DNA of 18,299 bases from an uncultured Sutterella sp. (GTDB lineage Bacteria > Pseudomonadota > Gammaproteobacteria > Burkholderiales > Burkholderiaceae_F), in assembly GCA_905192805.1 (NCBI GenBank), contig CAJJMF010000028.1, positions 1 through 18,299 on the forward strand, read 5' to 3'. This document shows, piece by piece, positions 1 to 8,359 of this stretch. The notes beneath the pieces were generated by a model. The model saw nothing but the letters and a program-made list of their open reading frames with translations, searched no databases and was not told the DNA's origin. Both the position numbers and the translations under genes were made by a program. Position 1 is the first letter of the stretch. Every line of letters starts with the position of its first letter.

Positions 1-1
1 G

Positions 2-1933
2 GAAAGCCTATTGACGCCGTCCTTGTCGTTTGATTTGAATGGCAGTACGATCTATGCCACGGGCTCGACGAAACCGTTTGGTACGACCCTTGAGGCACGA
101 CTTAACTTCAAAGTTAAAGATTTGGATATTACCCCCTTAACCAAATTGGTTCCGTCACTCAACACGCCCTCACTACAACTTCAAACGGGCAAACTCTCGA
201 GTGACTTAACGTTTGTATTCCGTAACCCAACGGGCGGGAACCCTGGACGGCTCTTTGTCAACGGCACTGCTCAATTGCGTAATATCCAAACGAATCAAAC
301 GAACGGTAACCGCACGGACAAACTGCTCAGTATCGGCAATGCCTCGGTCAAAATTAAACAGATTGACTTTATCGAACGCAGTGCCGAAATCGACGCCCTC
401 AGCATTGATCGCGCTTTGCTCAATATTGTTGTCGGTGCCCCAGGGGTGATTAATAATCCTTCGAGTACGACCCCCTCGGCAACCACAGCTTCCAATGCAC
501 CCACTGCTTCGAGCACGTGGCGTTGGTCATTGGGCAACTTCGAGGTCACCAATAGTGAGGTGGATATTGTCAACACTGCCTTACGTAAAGAGCCCCAGAT
601 TAGCTTAGCAAGCGTAAACGTAGCGGTCTCTGGCTTAAGCTCGGATGCGCAAGCGGACAAAGCCCAGTTGAATGCGAAAGGTCAACTTCTCGGCGGGACG
701 ATTACCGCCAAAGGGCTGTTAGCCGGACAAACATTCGATGGGGACATTGATACCAGTATCAAGCAAGTGAACCTCTCACAACTCAATGCCTTCCTCCCAA
801 GCTATGTTCGCGGAAATCTAGCGGGTACGTTCAATGGGGCGCTTAAGCTGACCCTCAAAGGGTCGGATCCGACCCTATCGGGTGTGCTCGACATGGCTGG
901 GCTCACGGTTAAACAAGGTCGAGAGACAACGTTTTCGCTGAAAACGTTAACCACGCAAATCAAAACGTTCGCTCCCAGCCGAAACGAGCTCACACTGGGC
1001 GAAGTGAAACTTGCCGAACCCAATCTCTCGCTCACCAAATACCGTTCGGGCTGGAATGTGGAAAGCCTCTTTTCTCCTCTGCTTAAGACAAGTACGACAT
1101 CTGAAGCTACACCAGTAGTCGGTGCCGGGACAGCCTCGGGTAGTGCTAACGCTCAAAGTACCGATCAAACTTCGGCTTGGAAATGGCTGGTCGAGTCGTT
1201 CATTATCGATAATGGCACCCTGCGCTATGCCGACCAAACCACTCGGCCCAACTTTGTGCTAACCCAGAGTGCTATCGCGCTCAAGGCCAATCAACTCTCA
1301 CTGGATCGAAAGGGCACCTACACCCTTGCAATGAATGTCGCTCAAGGCAAAATTACCAGTGAGGGCGAGTTAGATTTAGCTGCGGAGACCGTCCAAGCTG
1401 GCTTGAGCGCTACGAATATCCAACTTCGTGACCTCAACACTCTCATTATGAAGGCCACTGGCGTAGGAACACGCTCGGGGACTCTGAACGCCAAAGGGGA
1501 CCTACTTTACATCCTTTCGGAACCACCGCATATTGGTTACAAAGGTAATCTCAATGTCACCAATATGACACTCGTGAATAATCGAAATAGCCCCATCGCC
1601 TCATGGAACGACGCACGCTTAGAAGGTATGGATTTTGTCCAAAAAGACGGTCAACCCAAAGTGTTGATTGCTAAAGCGACCTTGGATCAACCCAAAACCA
1701 AAGAAACGGGAGTGATTCAAGAGGTCGCCAGTTTTGCCTCGCTCATCGCCCGAGCCACTGGGCATGAGCGAACTGCCGAACGCTTGCAAAATGTCGACAA
1801 CAAGCTCAACGCCCAACTGGTGTTAGAAAATGTCCGTTTTGAAAACGGTCAATTCTCTGCCAAAGGGTTAGACGCCAACTCGGTGGCCGGTAAGGTCCTT
1901 GAAAAGCTAGGCGAAAACTTAAAGAAAAAATAG
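2..1933 (+). CDS. AsmA-like DUF748 family envelope protein, C-terminal part (5' truncated by window edge)
   Basis: The reading frame is open from the first bases of the window, so the TTG at 11 is probably internal and the gene starts upstream. The visible ~640 residues are rich in beta-strand-like repeats with Asn/Ser/Thr and no transmembrane segment, as in DUF748/AsmA-like proteins thought to act in the periplasm on outer-membrane assembly or lipid transport. Two blocks look like internal repeats. Each follows a Ser/Thr/Ala-rich linker and begins with a W-x-W motif (STWRW near residue 168, SAWKW near residue 390), then a pattern of F/N/D/R/P positions ending in a Leu-Ser. The frame ends KKK-stop and is followed within 20 nt by a strong terminator. 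Family assignment is by pattern recognition. The specific role is unknown. Confidence 0.7.
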   Translation, partial: ESLLTPSLSFDLNGSTIYATGSTKPFGTTLEARLNFKVKDLDITPLTKLVPSLNTPSLQLQTGKLSSDLTFVFRNPTGGNPGRLFVNGTAQLRNIQTNQTNGNRTDKLLSIGNASVKIKQIDFIERSAEIDALSIDRALLNIVVGAPGVINNPSSTTPSATTASNAPTASSTWRWSLGNFEVTNSEVDIVNTALRKEPQISLASVNVAVSGLSSDAQADKAQLNAKGQLLGGTITAKGLLAGQTFDGDIDTSIKQVNLSQLNAFLPSYVRGNLAGTFNGALKLTLKGSDPTLSGVLDMAGLTVKQGRETTFSLKTLTTQIKTFAPSRNELTLGEVKLAEPNLSLTKYRSGWNVESLFSPLLKTSTTSEATPVVGAGTASGSANAQSTDQTSAWKWLVESFIIDNGTLRYADQTTRPNFVLTQSAIALKANQLSLDRKGTYTLAMNVAQGKITSEGELDLAAETVQAGLSATNIQLRDLNTLIMKATGVGTRSGTLNAKGDLLYILSEPPHIGYKGNLNVTNMTLVNNRNSPIASWNDARLEGMDFVQKDGQPKVLIAKATLDQPKTKETGVIQEVASFASLIARATGHERTAERLQNVDNKLNAQLVLENVRFENGQFSAKGLDANSVAGKVLEKLGENLKKK

Positions 1934-1952
1934 TCCGTCAGAGACGCCTAAT

Positions 1953-1992
1953 AAAAACGCTTCTCGTCGTCATGAACGAGAAGCGTTTTTTC
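1953..1992. terminator. Bidirectional rho-independent terminator between convergent genes
   Basis: A perfect 15-bp inverted repeat (arms 1953-1967 and 1976-1990, core ACGCTTCTCGT) has an 8-nt loop. It is flanked by A-runs on the left and T-runs on the right, so it can terminate the DUF748 gene on the plus strand and the transporter gene on the minus strand. The minus-strand stop codon (1994-1996) lies just beside it. Confidence 0.9.
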
Positions 1993-1993
1993 T

Positions 1994-2935
1994 TTAGTGA
2001 AGTCGCTTGAAAAACCGTTCGATCGCCGTACTACTTTGTACCGTGATCAATCCAAGCAACACACAGATCGAGCCGAAGACAAAGGGCACGCCAACGGTTT
2101 CCCCTAATAACAAAATCGAGAGTAACACCCCAAAGAGCGGCGTTAAAAAGATAATCACGCCCAAGCGCGCCACTAAATAACGACGCAACATACCGCACCA
2201 AATTAAATAACTCACAAACGACACTATGACCGCCTGGAAAATTAAACTCGACCACCCAACTAGGCTAGAGTGGAAGGTATCTTGACCGGTGAGAATCGCA
2301 ATCGGGAACAGTGTGCAAAACGCAGCCCCCAATTGCCAAAAAAGCATCTGAGTAGGAACAGCGTGGTTCATACTCGAGGTGCGTAAAATGACGGTCGTAC
2401 AACCCCACGACAGTCCTGCGAGCAAGCCATACAGGTCCCCTAACCACCACAACTCATTGGTTGACGTCTCCGTGTCACCCAACAATGCGGGTAATCCAAA
2501 CGCAAGGGCAATCCCACTAAACGCTAATAAAAGACCAATCCACTGTACGAGACTGAGCCGTTCTTCAGGGATTCGCAACGCTAGTCCAACTGCAGAAAAT
2601 AACGGGGAGGTGTAGAGCAAAACCGAGATATGAGAGGCCGACGTATACCGAAGTCCCTCTGCCACGAAGAAAAATTCCCCAGCAAACGTAAGGCCAACCG
2701 CTAATCCAGCTTTCCAACTCGCTAAGGGGCTCCACTTTTCGTGCAAGTAAAATTTATTCCACAGAAAAAGCAACACCCCCGACACAAAGGAGCGAATGGC
2801 CACCTGCATAATAGGCGATACATCCTCGGCAGCGCCCTTAATGGCCACTTGCTGAAGCCCCCAGATGAAACACAACACAACACAGATCCCTATCGCCTTG
2901 GAATCCACTGGCTTTCGTACGCCTTCGATCGCCAC
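1994..2935 (-). CDS. DMT superfamily (EamA domain) inner-membrane transporter
   Basis: A very hydrophobic protein with about ten predicted membrane spans arranged as two EamA repeats. The first begins at the IGICVVLCFIWG segment and the second at the LYGLLAGLSWGCTTVILR segment. This is the usual layout of drug/metabolite transporters that exchange small metabolites or amino acids. The substrate cannot be inferred. The longest frame reaches an ATG at 3007, but I prefer the GTG at 2935 (313 aa). It has an excellent Shine-Dalgarno, gggaggacgatcGTG, and removes a 24-residue polar extension atypical of the family. The ATG at 3007 has only a poorly spaced purine run. The gene follows the molybdoenzyme operon on the same strand but is separated from it by a terminator, so it is probably transcribed separately. 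Confidence 0.85.
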   Translation of the reverse strand: MAIEGVRKPVDSKAIGICVVLCFIWGLQQVAIKGAAEDVSPIMQVAIRSFVSGVLLFLWNKFYLHEKWSPLASWKAGLAVGLTFAGEFFFVAEGLRYTSASHISVLLYTSPLFSAVGLALRIPEERLSLVQWIGLLLAFSGIALAFGLPALLGDTETSTNELWWLGDLYGLLAGLSWGCTTVILRTSSMNHAVPTQMLFWQLGAAFCTLFPIAILTGQDTFHSSLVGWSSLIFQAVIVSFVSYLIWCGMLRRYLVARLGVIIFLTPLFGVLLSILLLGETVGVPFVFGSICVLLGLITVQSSTAIERFFKRLH

Positions 2936-3072
2936 GATCGTCCTCCCAAAAGTTACACCGCGAATGCCTGTACTCGTTTCCGTCGGTGAAGCGTGATTGT
3001 ACTGCATACCTTAGTAACCAAATGAGGCTCAATAGGCTCTTTAGTATGGTGGAGGCATGAGAGGAAAAGAAA

Positions 3073-3106
3073 ATGACCCCAGCAGAATGATCGCTACTGG
3101 GGTCAT
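3073..3106 (-). terminator. Rho-independent terminator of the molybdoenzyme operon
   Basis: A 10-bp inverted repeat ATGACCCCAG (3073-3082) / CTGGGGTCAT (3097-3106) lies 27 nt beyond the stop of the NrfD-like gene. On the minus strand the stem is followed by a T-rich tract (ttttcttttcc), which sets the direction. Confidence 0.85.
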
Positions 3107-3132
3107 CGTTGTTTGACTAGCGAGTGAGTCGA

Positions 3133-3993
3133 TTAGAAGATCACTGGGTCAAAGGCACCGGCAAAGAGCACGGAAGCACGTAAGCACAAGGCACCAAGGA
3201 TCGCCGCGATGCCACCTAAGAGCTTCAACGCGCTCGCCCCTTTAAGGTTACCTAAGACCATCGGGACCACAATCCCTAAGGCGACTGCACCGCCCCAGAA
3301 CATCGCATCACCCAACATATGATGGGCACCTGCCACAGCGCCAGGCGAGCCGGACAAAGCCACCTGTACGAAGGCAAAGAGCACTAAGGCTTCACCCACG
3401 TGAACCAAGTTGGCTGTCATCGGTAACCACCCAAGCCCTTCATGGCTGATGCGGTTCGTCGAGGCCAAGATTTCCACCAAGCCAACGGCACATGCCAAGC
3501 CCGAGAAGATCCAGAGAATCGGAAGGACAGCGGTCGTCCACAACGGCACACCGACGGCTTGCGTTAACAGAAAGCCCGAGTAGGCCGTCGCGGCCACGCC
3601 CAACGCAGCGTTAAACCACAAGGAGTACTTGCAGGTTAATGCCCCGTTATGACCCTGTGAGAGACGGAAGGATTCCCATACCGTTACCACGCAGAGCACT
3701 GCCAAGATGCAGATCCCGATAAACATCCAGCTGGCAAAGTTAAACTTCCACTCCAGCAACGAGTTAATCGCAGCGGCTGGCAAGTTGAGCAAACGATGTA
3801 AGTGCGAAAGCACAAACAGCGTACCGATAATGGCCGAGGCTGCTGAGATCATGAGGATTAACTTTGAACGAATCCATACATTCAAAACTAAGCTCATCCC
3901 AGCCAAACCGATGAACCAGAGGAAAAAGGCAATCGTCCATCCCCACTGCGCAGTGGCGACCTGATTTGTCAACGTTACAAATTCGTATGTCAT
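3133..3993 (-). CDS. NrfD/PsrC-type membrane subunit of molybdopterin oxidoreductase
   Basis: A 286-residue protein with roughly eight hydrophobic spans and short loops, the size and topology of NrfD/PsrC/DmsC quinone-interacting anchor subunits. Features I associate with the NrfD branch are the FNFASWMFIG stretch after the second span pair, the YSGFLLTQAVGVPLW segment ahead of a Leu/Ile-Trp-rich span, and LRASVLFAG near the C-terminus. It would anchor the catalytic and Fe-S subunits to the periplasmic face of the inner membrane and exchange electrons with (mena)quinone. Its ATG overlaps the stop of the upstream ferredoxin gene (ATGA), so the two are translationally coupled. Last gene of the operon. 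PsrC/PhsC versus DmsC naming cannot be settled by eye. Confidence 0.88.
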   Translation of the reverse strand: MTYEFVTLTNQVATAQWGWTIAFFLWFIGLAGMSLVLNVWIRSKLILMISAASAIIGTLFVLSHLHRLLNLPAAAINSLLEWKFNFASWMFIGICILAVLCVVTVWESFRLSQGHNGALTCKYSLWFNAALGVAATAYSGFLLTQAVGVPLWTTAVLPILWIFSGLACAVGLVEILASTNRISHEGLGWLPMTANLVHVGEALVLFAFVQVALSGSPGAVAGAHHMLGDAMFWGGAVALGIVVPMVLGNLKGASALKLLGGIAAILGALCLRASVLFAGAFDPVIF

Positions 3994-4574
3994 TTTGCTA
4001 CCACCACAAAGAAGTTGGGTTTCGTTCCCTTATGCGGCAGAAGTTTTTCGGTGCGCGAATGCGCAATCTTCTGCGAAATCGGACTGAGCGGGTCATTCAC
4101 ATCCCCAAACATACGAGCCTGAGCAGGACAGACTTGGACACAAGCCGGGTTTTGACCAGACTTCACCAATTCTTCACACCCATGCCCCATGCACTTCATC
4201 GGTAAACCCGAATCCGGATGCGTCCAGCGGCAGTCGTACGGGCAACTCGCCACACAGTAGCTACACCCAATACAACGACGTGGATCCGTCTTCACCTGCC
4301 CCGTTTCTGGATCATGGTAGTTCGCTCCAAACGGGCACGTTGCAATACAAGGAGCCTCTTCGCATTGCTGGCACTGAATTAACAGTTGCACAGGTTGGCG
4401 AGCTCGGTCCAGCGTGACTTTACGAATATTCGCTGCAAGCCAATTCCATCCTTCATTGGTGCGTTCCATCATTTCCGGATAATTGGTTTCGGCACAAGCA
4501 ACGATACAGGCAGAACACCCGATGCACTGTGTGACATCAAAAAGGTGCGCCAGCTTTTTCTGATTTCCTTTCAT
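3990..4574 (-). CDS. Four-cluster 4Fe-4S electron-transfer subunit (PsrB/PhsB/DmsB-like)
   Basis: A 194-aa ferredoxin-type protein carrying sixteen cysteines in four groups, numbered from the chosen start: C17-C20-C23-C27, C68-C71-C76-C80, C101-C104-C107-C111 and C128-C133-C145-C149. This is the standard relay between a molybdopterin catalytic subunit and a membrane anchor. There is no signal peptide, as expected for a subunit carried out with its Tat-bearing partner. Two ATGs are possible. The one at 4580 directly abuts AAGGGG, whereas the ATG at 4574 sits six bases after that sequence, so I choose 4574. The Shine-Dalgarno overlaps the stop region of the catalytic-subunit gene, indicating coupling. 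Oddity: the last group begins C-x4-C (CMGHGC) instead of the usual C-x2-C. Confidence 0.92.
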   Translation of the reverse strand: MKGNQKKLAHLFDVTQCIGCSACIVACAETNYPEMMERTNEGWNWLAANIRKVTLDRARQPVQLLIQCQQCEEAPCIATCPFGANYHDPETGQVKTDPRRCIGCSYCVASCPYDCRWTHPDSGLPMKCMGHGCEELVKSGQNPACVQVCPAQARMFGDVNDPLSPISQKIAHSRTEKLLPHKGTKPNFFVVVAK

Positions 4575-4584
4575 GGCCATCCCC

Positions 4585-7206
4585 TTAGACGCGCTTCACA
4601 CGCACAGAAGTGTTGTTCGACAAACCGCCCACAACGGGTTCTTGGTACCCGGTGCAGAACCAGTGCGAGTTAATCCCTTCACGGACCCATTCGTAACGGC
4701 TATCCTTCAACGTCTTCGTACGGACACCGCCCGAGAAGCCGTAGGCAAAGAGCGAACCTTGCGTTACACGATTCGTCAACTTCACTTTGGTCTTACCCTT
4801 GACACCATTGTCGATCCCTTCGAGCTCGATCATGTCACCGTTGTTGATCCCTAAACGTGCAGCGTCCACAGGATTCATCCAAACGGAACGATCACCCACA
4901 AATTGAGTCGGTCGAGCAAACAAGGCCACCCCTGAGCAGGAGGACGAATCCTTACCACTCACCAAATAGAACTCATTAGAGTTGGGCTTCGGAAGCGTAT
5001 AGGCCCCCTTGGCGATGAAGTACTGAGGCACTGGGTGGAGTCCCTTTTCCTGGTACTTCGTGGCAACGTAGAAGCTCAAAAGTTCTGGCTTCCCAGTCGG
5101 CGTACCGACGGGTTTCTTGTAGGGGTAGACATCGTAGGCTTTGGCCTTCACCAGCGCCCAACCCTGTTCCTTCACATCCTTGGCAACACGGTCACCTTCG
5201 CCCGGCTTCTTTTCGTTAAGACCAGCGACCCACTTGTCCCAAGCCTTATCGATCATGCCGTGATACCACTGCTTGAATTCTTCACGGGTCTTGATTTCTT
5301 TTTCGTAACCCAGACGTTCAGCAGCACGTTCTGGCCAGGCACGGCGAACGATTTCGCAGAATTGCCAAATTTCTTCACGGGCATCGCAATCCTTGGGCGG
5401 ATTGATACCGGCATCATTGAACTGCACATAACCGTCGCGAGCCCACTTCACGCCTGCGTATTCATGCCATTCGAGGAAGAACGTGCACGGCAACACATAG
5501 TCAGCGTAGTCACACACTTCGTGAGGCAGAATATCCTGCACTACCACCAAATCCAAAGCCTTCAGCGCTTCAGCTAAACGATTGGAGTTAGCTTCGCGAT
5601 GGAACATGGTCGTCCCAGTAATAAAGGCAGCACGAATCGGATAGGGTTTTCCAGTCTTAATCGCATCGAAGATCGCCGAATAAGTACCCGAACTTTCAGG
5701 GAAGAGCACCTTGTCAAGCGGTTTCTTTTCACCGCCTTCGACCTTCCAGCTCTTACCCGTCGGGCTCTTACCTTGTCCTTTGCCAGCGTTAAAGCTCGCA
5801 CCCGGCATCTTCAGGCCACCACCCTGCGTCACAATGAAACCACCCTTGCGGTCTAATTGCCCCACAAAGCAATTCAAGATGCAAATCAAGGCATACACTT
5901 CACTGTCGTTACCGTTGCGGGCGGAATACCAACCGTCGTCCGCAACACCACTCATTTCGAAGAAATCGTGGGTTAACTTCACGATTTCGGCTTCGGGAAT
6001 CCCCGTTAACTGAGCCGCCTTTTCCGGCGTGTACTTCGCTACTTCCTCGGCAAGGAATTGGAAACTCGTCTTCACATCCAACGGCTTGCCGTCTTTGTCC
6101 GTGATACTGCCTGCAAAGTAGATATCGGGCTTGGTCGAAGCATCTTCATCAAAGCCTTCTACTTCACCCTTATCGTTTCGCTTTAAGCCCTGGAAGCGAA
6201 TTTCACCCGTGGCTTCATCGCGCACGGCATAGTAATCAGCACGACCGTCCGCCTTGAGCATAGCTTCTGTCACGGGCTTCATGTCCGCCACATTGACTAA
6301 ATACCCGGCATTGGTATGTTTGGCTAAGAAAGCGAAATCTGCCAACTTTTCCTGAATAGCAATGTTTAACATCGCTTCTAAGAGCGCTCCGTCTGTCCCC
6401 GGACGGATGCCAATCCACTTGGATCCTGTCAGAGCACCTTCCGGCATACGTGGGTCGACAAAGACCACGCGTGTCCCCTTTTCCGCGCGAGCACGGGAAA
6501 CGACACTATGGACACCGATCGCACAGTTAAGCGTACGACCAATTAAGAGGAGGAAACGGCAATTTTCGTAGTCGGGTTCAAGTTTACCGGCTCCGTCAAA
6601 GCCCTTACCAAACACCCAACGGCGACCGCCGATTGAAGCCGAGTTGCACGTCGAAGAGTGCATGATGAGATTTGGAGTACCAATCCCGGCTTGCAACCAA
6701 GACAACTGCCCCTTGAAGTTGTGAGTCGTCATCGAAATCGCTCGTTCACCGTCTTTTTCAACAATCGCCTTCACACGTTGGGCAATTTCCGTCAATGCCT
6801 GATCCCAGGAAATTTCTTGGAATTTTCCTTCACCGCGTTCACCTACGCGCTTCATCGGTTTGCGTAAACGAAGCGGGTGATCCCACGTCCACATTGCCCC
6901 AGCCCCGCGTGCGCAGCAACCACGCTGCGGGTGACTTGGATTGGGCATAATGCGAACAGTTTCTCGGGACACTTCGGTGCCTTTCTTATGCATAGCTAGT
7001 AAGCCACAATAGCCACCACACACATTGCATGCACACGGGTGGGCTTCCCAGCCTTCTTCCTTCATTTTTTCAACTTCGGCCTGAACGCTGGCCCAAGGTG
7101 CAGCAGAAAGCACGGTTGCCGCACCAGCGGCAGCGCCGACAGAGCCAAGCATCTGTCGACGTGTGAGCGCAAGACCTGCACTCAACTTGTCTGTGTCTTT
7201 CATCAT
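4585..7206 (-). CDS. Tat-exported molybdopterin oxidoreductase catalytic subunit (PsrA/PhsA-like group)
   Basis: An 873-aa member of the DMSO-reductase superfamily. The N-terminus has a twin-arginine signal (T15-R-R-Q-M-L) with an Ala-rich hydrophobic stretch and a plausible cleavage site after residue 43. A 4Fe-4S motif follows, C60-x2-C63-x3-C67 and C98 in GCCARG. Next comes the GEGKFQEISWDQA segment. A cysteine at 187 in the SSTCNSAS context is the likely Mo ligand, as in polysulfide, thiosulfate and related reductases (nitrate reductase Nar uses Asp, DMSO reductase Ser). The C-terminal molybdopterin-dinucleotide-binding domain is present to about residue 860. An AGGAG Shine-Dalgarno lies five bases before the ATG pair. 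It is first in an operon with the Fe-S and NrfD-like subunits, forming a periplasm-facing respiratory reductase. The substrate (thiosulfate, polysulfide, tetrathionate, an arsenic or selenium oxyanion, or an organic oxide) is undetermined. No maturation chaperone gene is adjacent. Confidence 0.92.
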   Translation of the reverse strand: MMKDTDKLSAGLALTRRQMLGSVGAAAGAATVLSAAPWASVQAEVEKMKEEGWEAHPCACNVCGGYCGLLAMHKKGTEVSRETVRIMPNPSHPQRGCCARGAGAMWTWDHPLRLRKPMKRVGERGEGKFQEISWDQALTEIAQRVKAIVEKDGERAISMTTHNFKGQLSWLQAGIGTPNLIMHSSTCNSASIGGRRWVFGKGFDGAGKLEPDYENCRFLLLIGRTLNCAIGVHSVVSRARAEKGTRVVFVDPRMPEGALTGSKWIGIRPGTDGALLEAMLNIAIQEKLADFAFLAKHTNAGYLVNVADMKPVTEAMLKADGRADYYAVRDEATGEIRFQGLKRNDKGEVEGFDEDASTKPDIYFAGSITDKDGKPLDVKTSFQFLAEEVAKYTPEKAAQLTGIPEAEIVKLTHDFFEMSGVADDGWYSARNGNDSEVYALICILNCFVGQLDRKGGFIVTQGGGLKMPGASFNAGKGQGKSPTGKSWKVEGGEKKPLDKVLFPESSGTYSAIFDAIKTGKPYPIRAAFITGTTMFHREANSNRLAEALKALDLVVVQDILPHEVCDYADYVLPCTFFLEWHEYAGVKWARDGYVQFNDAGINPPKDCDAREEIWQFCEIVRRAWPERAAERLGYEKEIKTREEFKQWYHGMIDKAWDKWVAGLNEKKPGEGDRVAKDVKEQGWALVKAKAYDVYPYKKPVGTPTGKPELLSFYVATKYQEKGLHPVPQYFIAKGAYTLPKPNSNEFYLVSGKDSSSCSGVALFARPTQFVGDRSVWMNPVDAARLGINNGDMIELEGIDNGVKGKTKVKLTNRVTQGSLFAYGFSGGVRTKTLKDSRYEWVREGINSHWFCTGYQEPVVGGLSNNTSVRVKRV

Positions 7207-7715
7207 TAAGTCTCCTAGATGTCATTGTTCTGAGACAAAAGGGGTCATAGGTACTCCATCTCAGATGCTGTCAGCATAGAGTAATTAACTTGGTATAACT
7301 CCTATGGATAACCATTAGGTCACTACAAAATGCTTTGGTATGGCATTGAAATACTTCGAAAAAACTACACTTCTTGTCGATGCCAAAAGGTAATGCTGAG
7401 CACAATCTTTCGGCTTTTTCTTTATTTCATATATGTTTGTCTACAAACCCAACTAAAATAGTCGGGCATTTTTTCGCTAGTCACAAAATGAATAACGTAC
7501 TCGGCAATACTTTTTAACATAAGTCAAACCGTTCAGAGAAATTAAATATTATTGACGAAATGTTTAATTTTATTAAACAAGTTTTCGCATAAATGACCGA
7601 CCAAATACATCGAATACTAACTATTTCGTCAGAAAAGGATCTGGAGAACTGCGTTTCTTATAAACCCAATTTATAGATTGATGTTAACGGATTTATTAGT
7701 GTGCCTTATCGAACA
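7207..7715. promoter_or_regulatory. AT-rich upstream region of the molybdoenzyme operon with several inverted repeats
   Basis: About 510 bp without a credible gene, strongly AT-rich, upstream of the minus-strand operon. I see four dyads: ATGCTG-T-CAGCAT (7265-7277), GTTTGT-CT-ACAAAC (7435-7448), TTAACATAAGTCAA (7514-7527, loosely like an FNR half-site pair) and TGTTTAAT-TTT-ATTAAACA (7561-7579, perfect 8-bp arms). Any could be an operator for anaerobic or substrate-responsive control. I could not place a convincing -35/-10 pair, so the promoter is not assigned. The length of the leader suggests either a long 5' UTR or several regulatory sites. Confidence 0.4.
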
Positions 7716-7988
7716 TCAGTGCGACAAGATGGCGTATTTTATCCATTTATTTCCAAGCAAAATTACACTGAGAATATGATGAAAAATATACGACAGCAAG
7801 AAAAAATGAACAAACGGAAGTGCACCGTTCAGGCGCCCGAGACTGACATGGGTTGGGTATAGAGAGTCGTGGTAATGAGATAGCCGAGAAGAGGTCAAGG
7901 GGCGATCAAACCAAGTTGCGTTTTCAGGGATGGCAGGATGCGTCACAAAACCGAACTCAATGCCCTCTATCAGCTTCCGTTTTGCCAT
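7716..7988 (-). CDS. Small unrecognised ORF (doubtful)
   Basis: A 90-codon minus-strand frame from an ATG at 7988 (a GTG at 8003 is also in frame). The N-terminal half is mixed and polar. Residues near the C-terminus form one hydrophobic stretch (FVHFFLLSYIFHHILSVILL) that could be a membrane segment. No Shine-Dalgarno precedes either start and I recognise no family. The upstream small ORF ends 28 nt away on the same strand, so they could be co-transcribed. The base composition is AT-rich like the surrounding intergenic DNA. It could equally be a decayed gene fragment or a chance frame. Confidence 0.25.
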   Translation of the reverse strand: MAKRKLIEGIEFGFVTHPAIPENATWFDRPLTSSRLSHYHDSLYPTHVSLGRLNGALPFVHFFLLSYIFHHILSVILLGNKWIKYAILSH

Positions 7989-8015
7989 GTTAGGTTGAAC
8001 CACAGAGGGTTCAGA

Positions 8016-8243
8016 CTAGAACATGGACTCAAACGAGACAAGCTTCTCTTTTACCTCGGTTAACATGCGTTCTATTTCTTCTCGTTTCTTGGCATCTTTT
8101 GCACTGTCGAGTGCAACCTCCAAGATGGCTTGCGCACAGAGGAGTCGATCTCTTGCGTCTTTCAATTCACGCATAAGTTCTTTACGCTCCTTAGGCGTTA
8201 ATGGTCGATCAGTAGGAATATCTGAAAGTTTTTCGAAGGGCAT
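8016..8243 (-). CDS. Small charged alpha-helical/coiled-coil protein of unknown function
   Basis: A 75-aa frame from the ATG at 8243, with a purine-rich ggaaaagag Shine-Dalgarno-like stretch four bases upstream. A longer frame to 8291 would need a TTG start and has no better ribosome site. After a short N-terminal segment ending DIPTDRPLTPKE, the rest is almost continuous amphipathic helix rich in Glu, Lys, Arg and Leu with heptad-like Leu/Ile/Val spacing, so a coiled coil is likely. It has no signal peptide or membrane span. The amino-acid composition looks protein-like, unlike the shadow frames around it. It lies between the molybdoenzyme promoter region and the GC-rich accessory patch. I do not recognise a family and assign no function. 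Confidence 0.5.
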   Translation of the reverse strand: MPFEKLSDIPTDRPLTPKERKELMRELKDARDRLLCAQAILEVALDSAKDAKKREEIERMLTEVKEKLVSFESMF

Positions 8244-8359
8244 GCGACTCTTTTCCAAAGAATGAACTGGGACAGACTCCCAAAATAACAATCACTTCGG
8301 ACGACTGATTCAGGCGATGTCGGTTGCCTGCGTTTTCGTTGCAGTGGTACTGCGCCACT

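Noticed and set aside
7390..7425. Possible plus-strand terminator (GCTGA...TCGGCTTTTTC)
   Set aside because: Only about five base pairs with a wobble, and no plus-strand gene upstream for it to terminate.
7207..7520. Molybdenum-cofactor riboswitch in the long leader of the molybdoenzyme operon
   Set aside because: I looked for the conserved multi-stem core and found only a weak TGGCAT/ATGCCA pairing near 7340-7385. Not enough to support it.
7880..7905. Possible left attachment site: a GCCGAGAAGAG stretch resembling the tRNA-Thr 3' region GCCGGAGAAGAG
   Set aside because: The match is short and gapped, and diverges immediately afterwards. A real att repeat should be longer and nearly exact.
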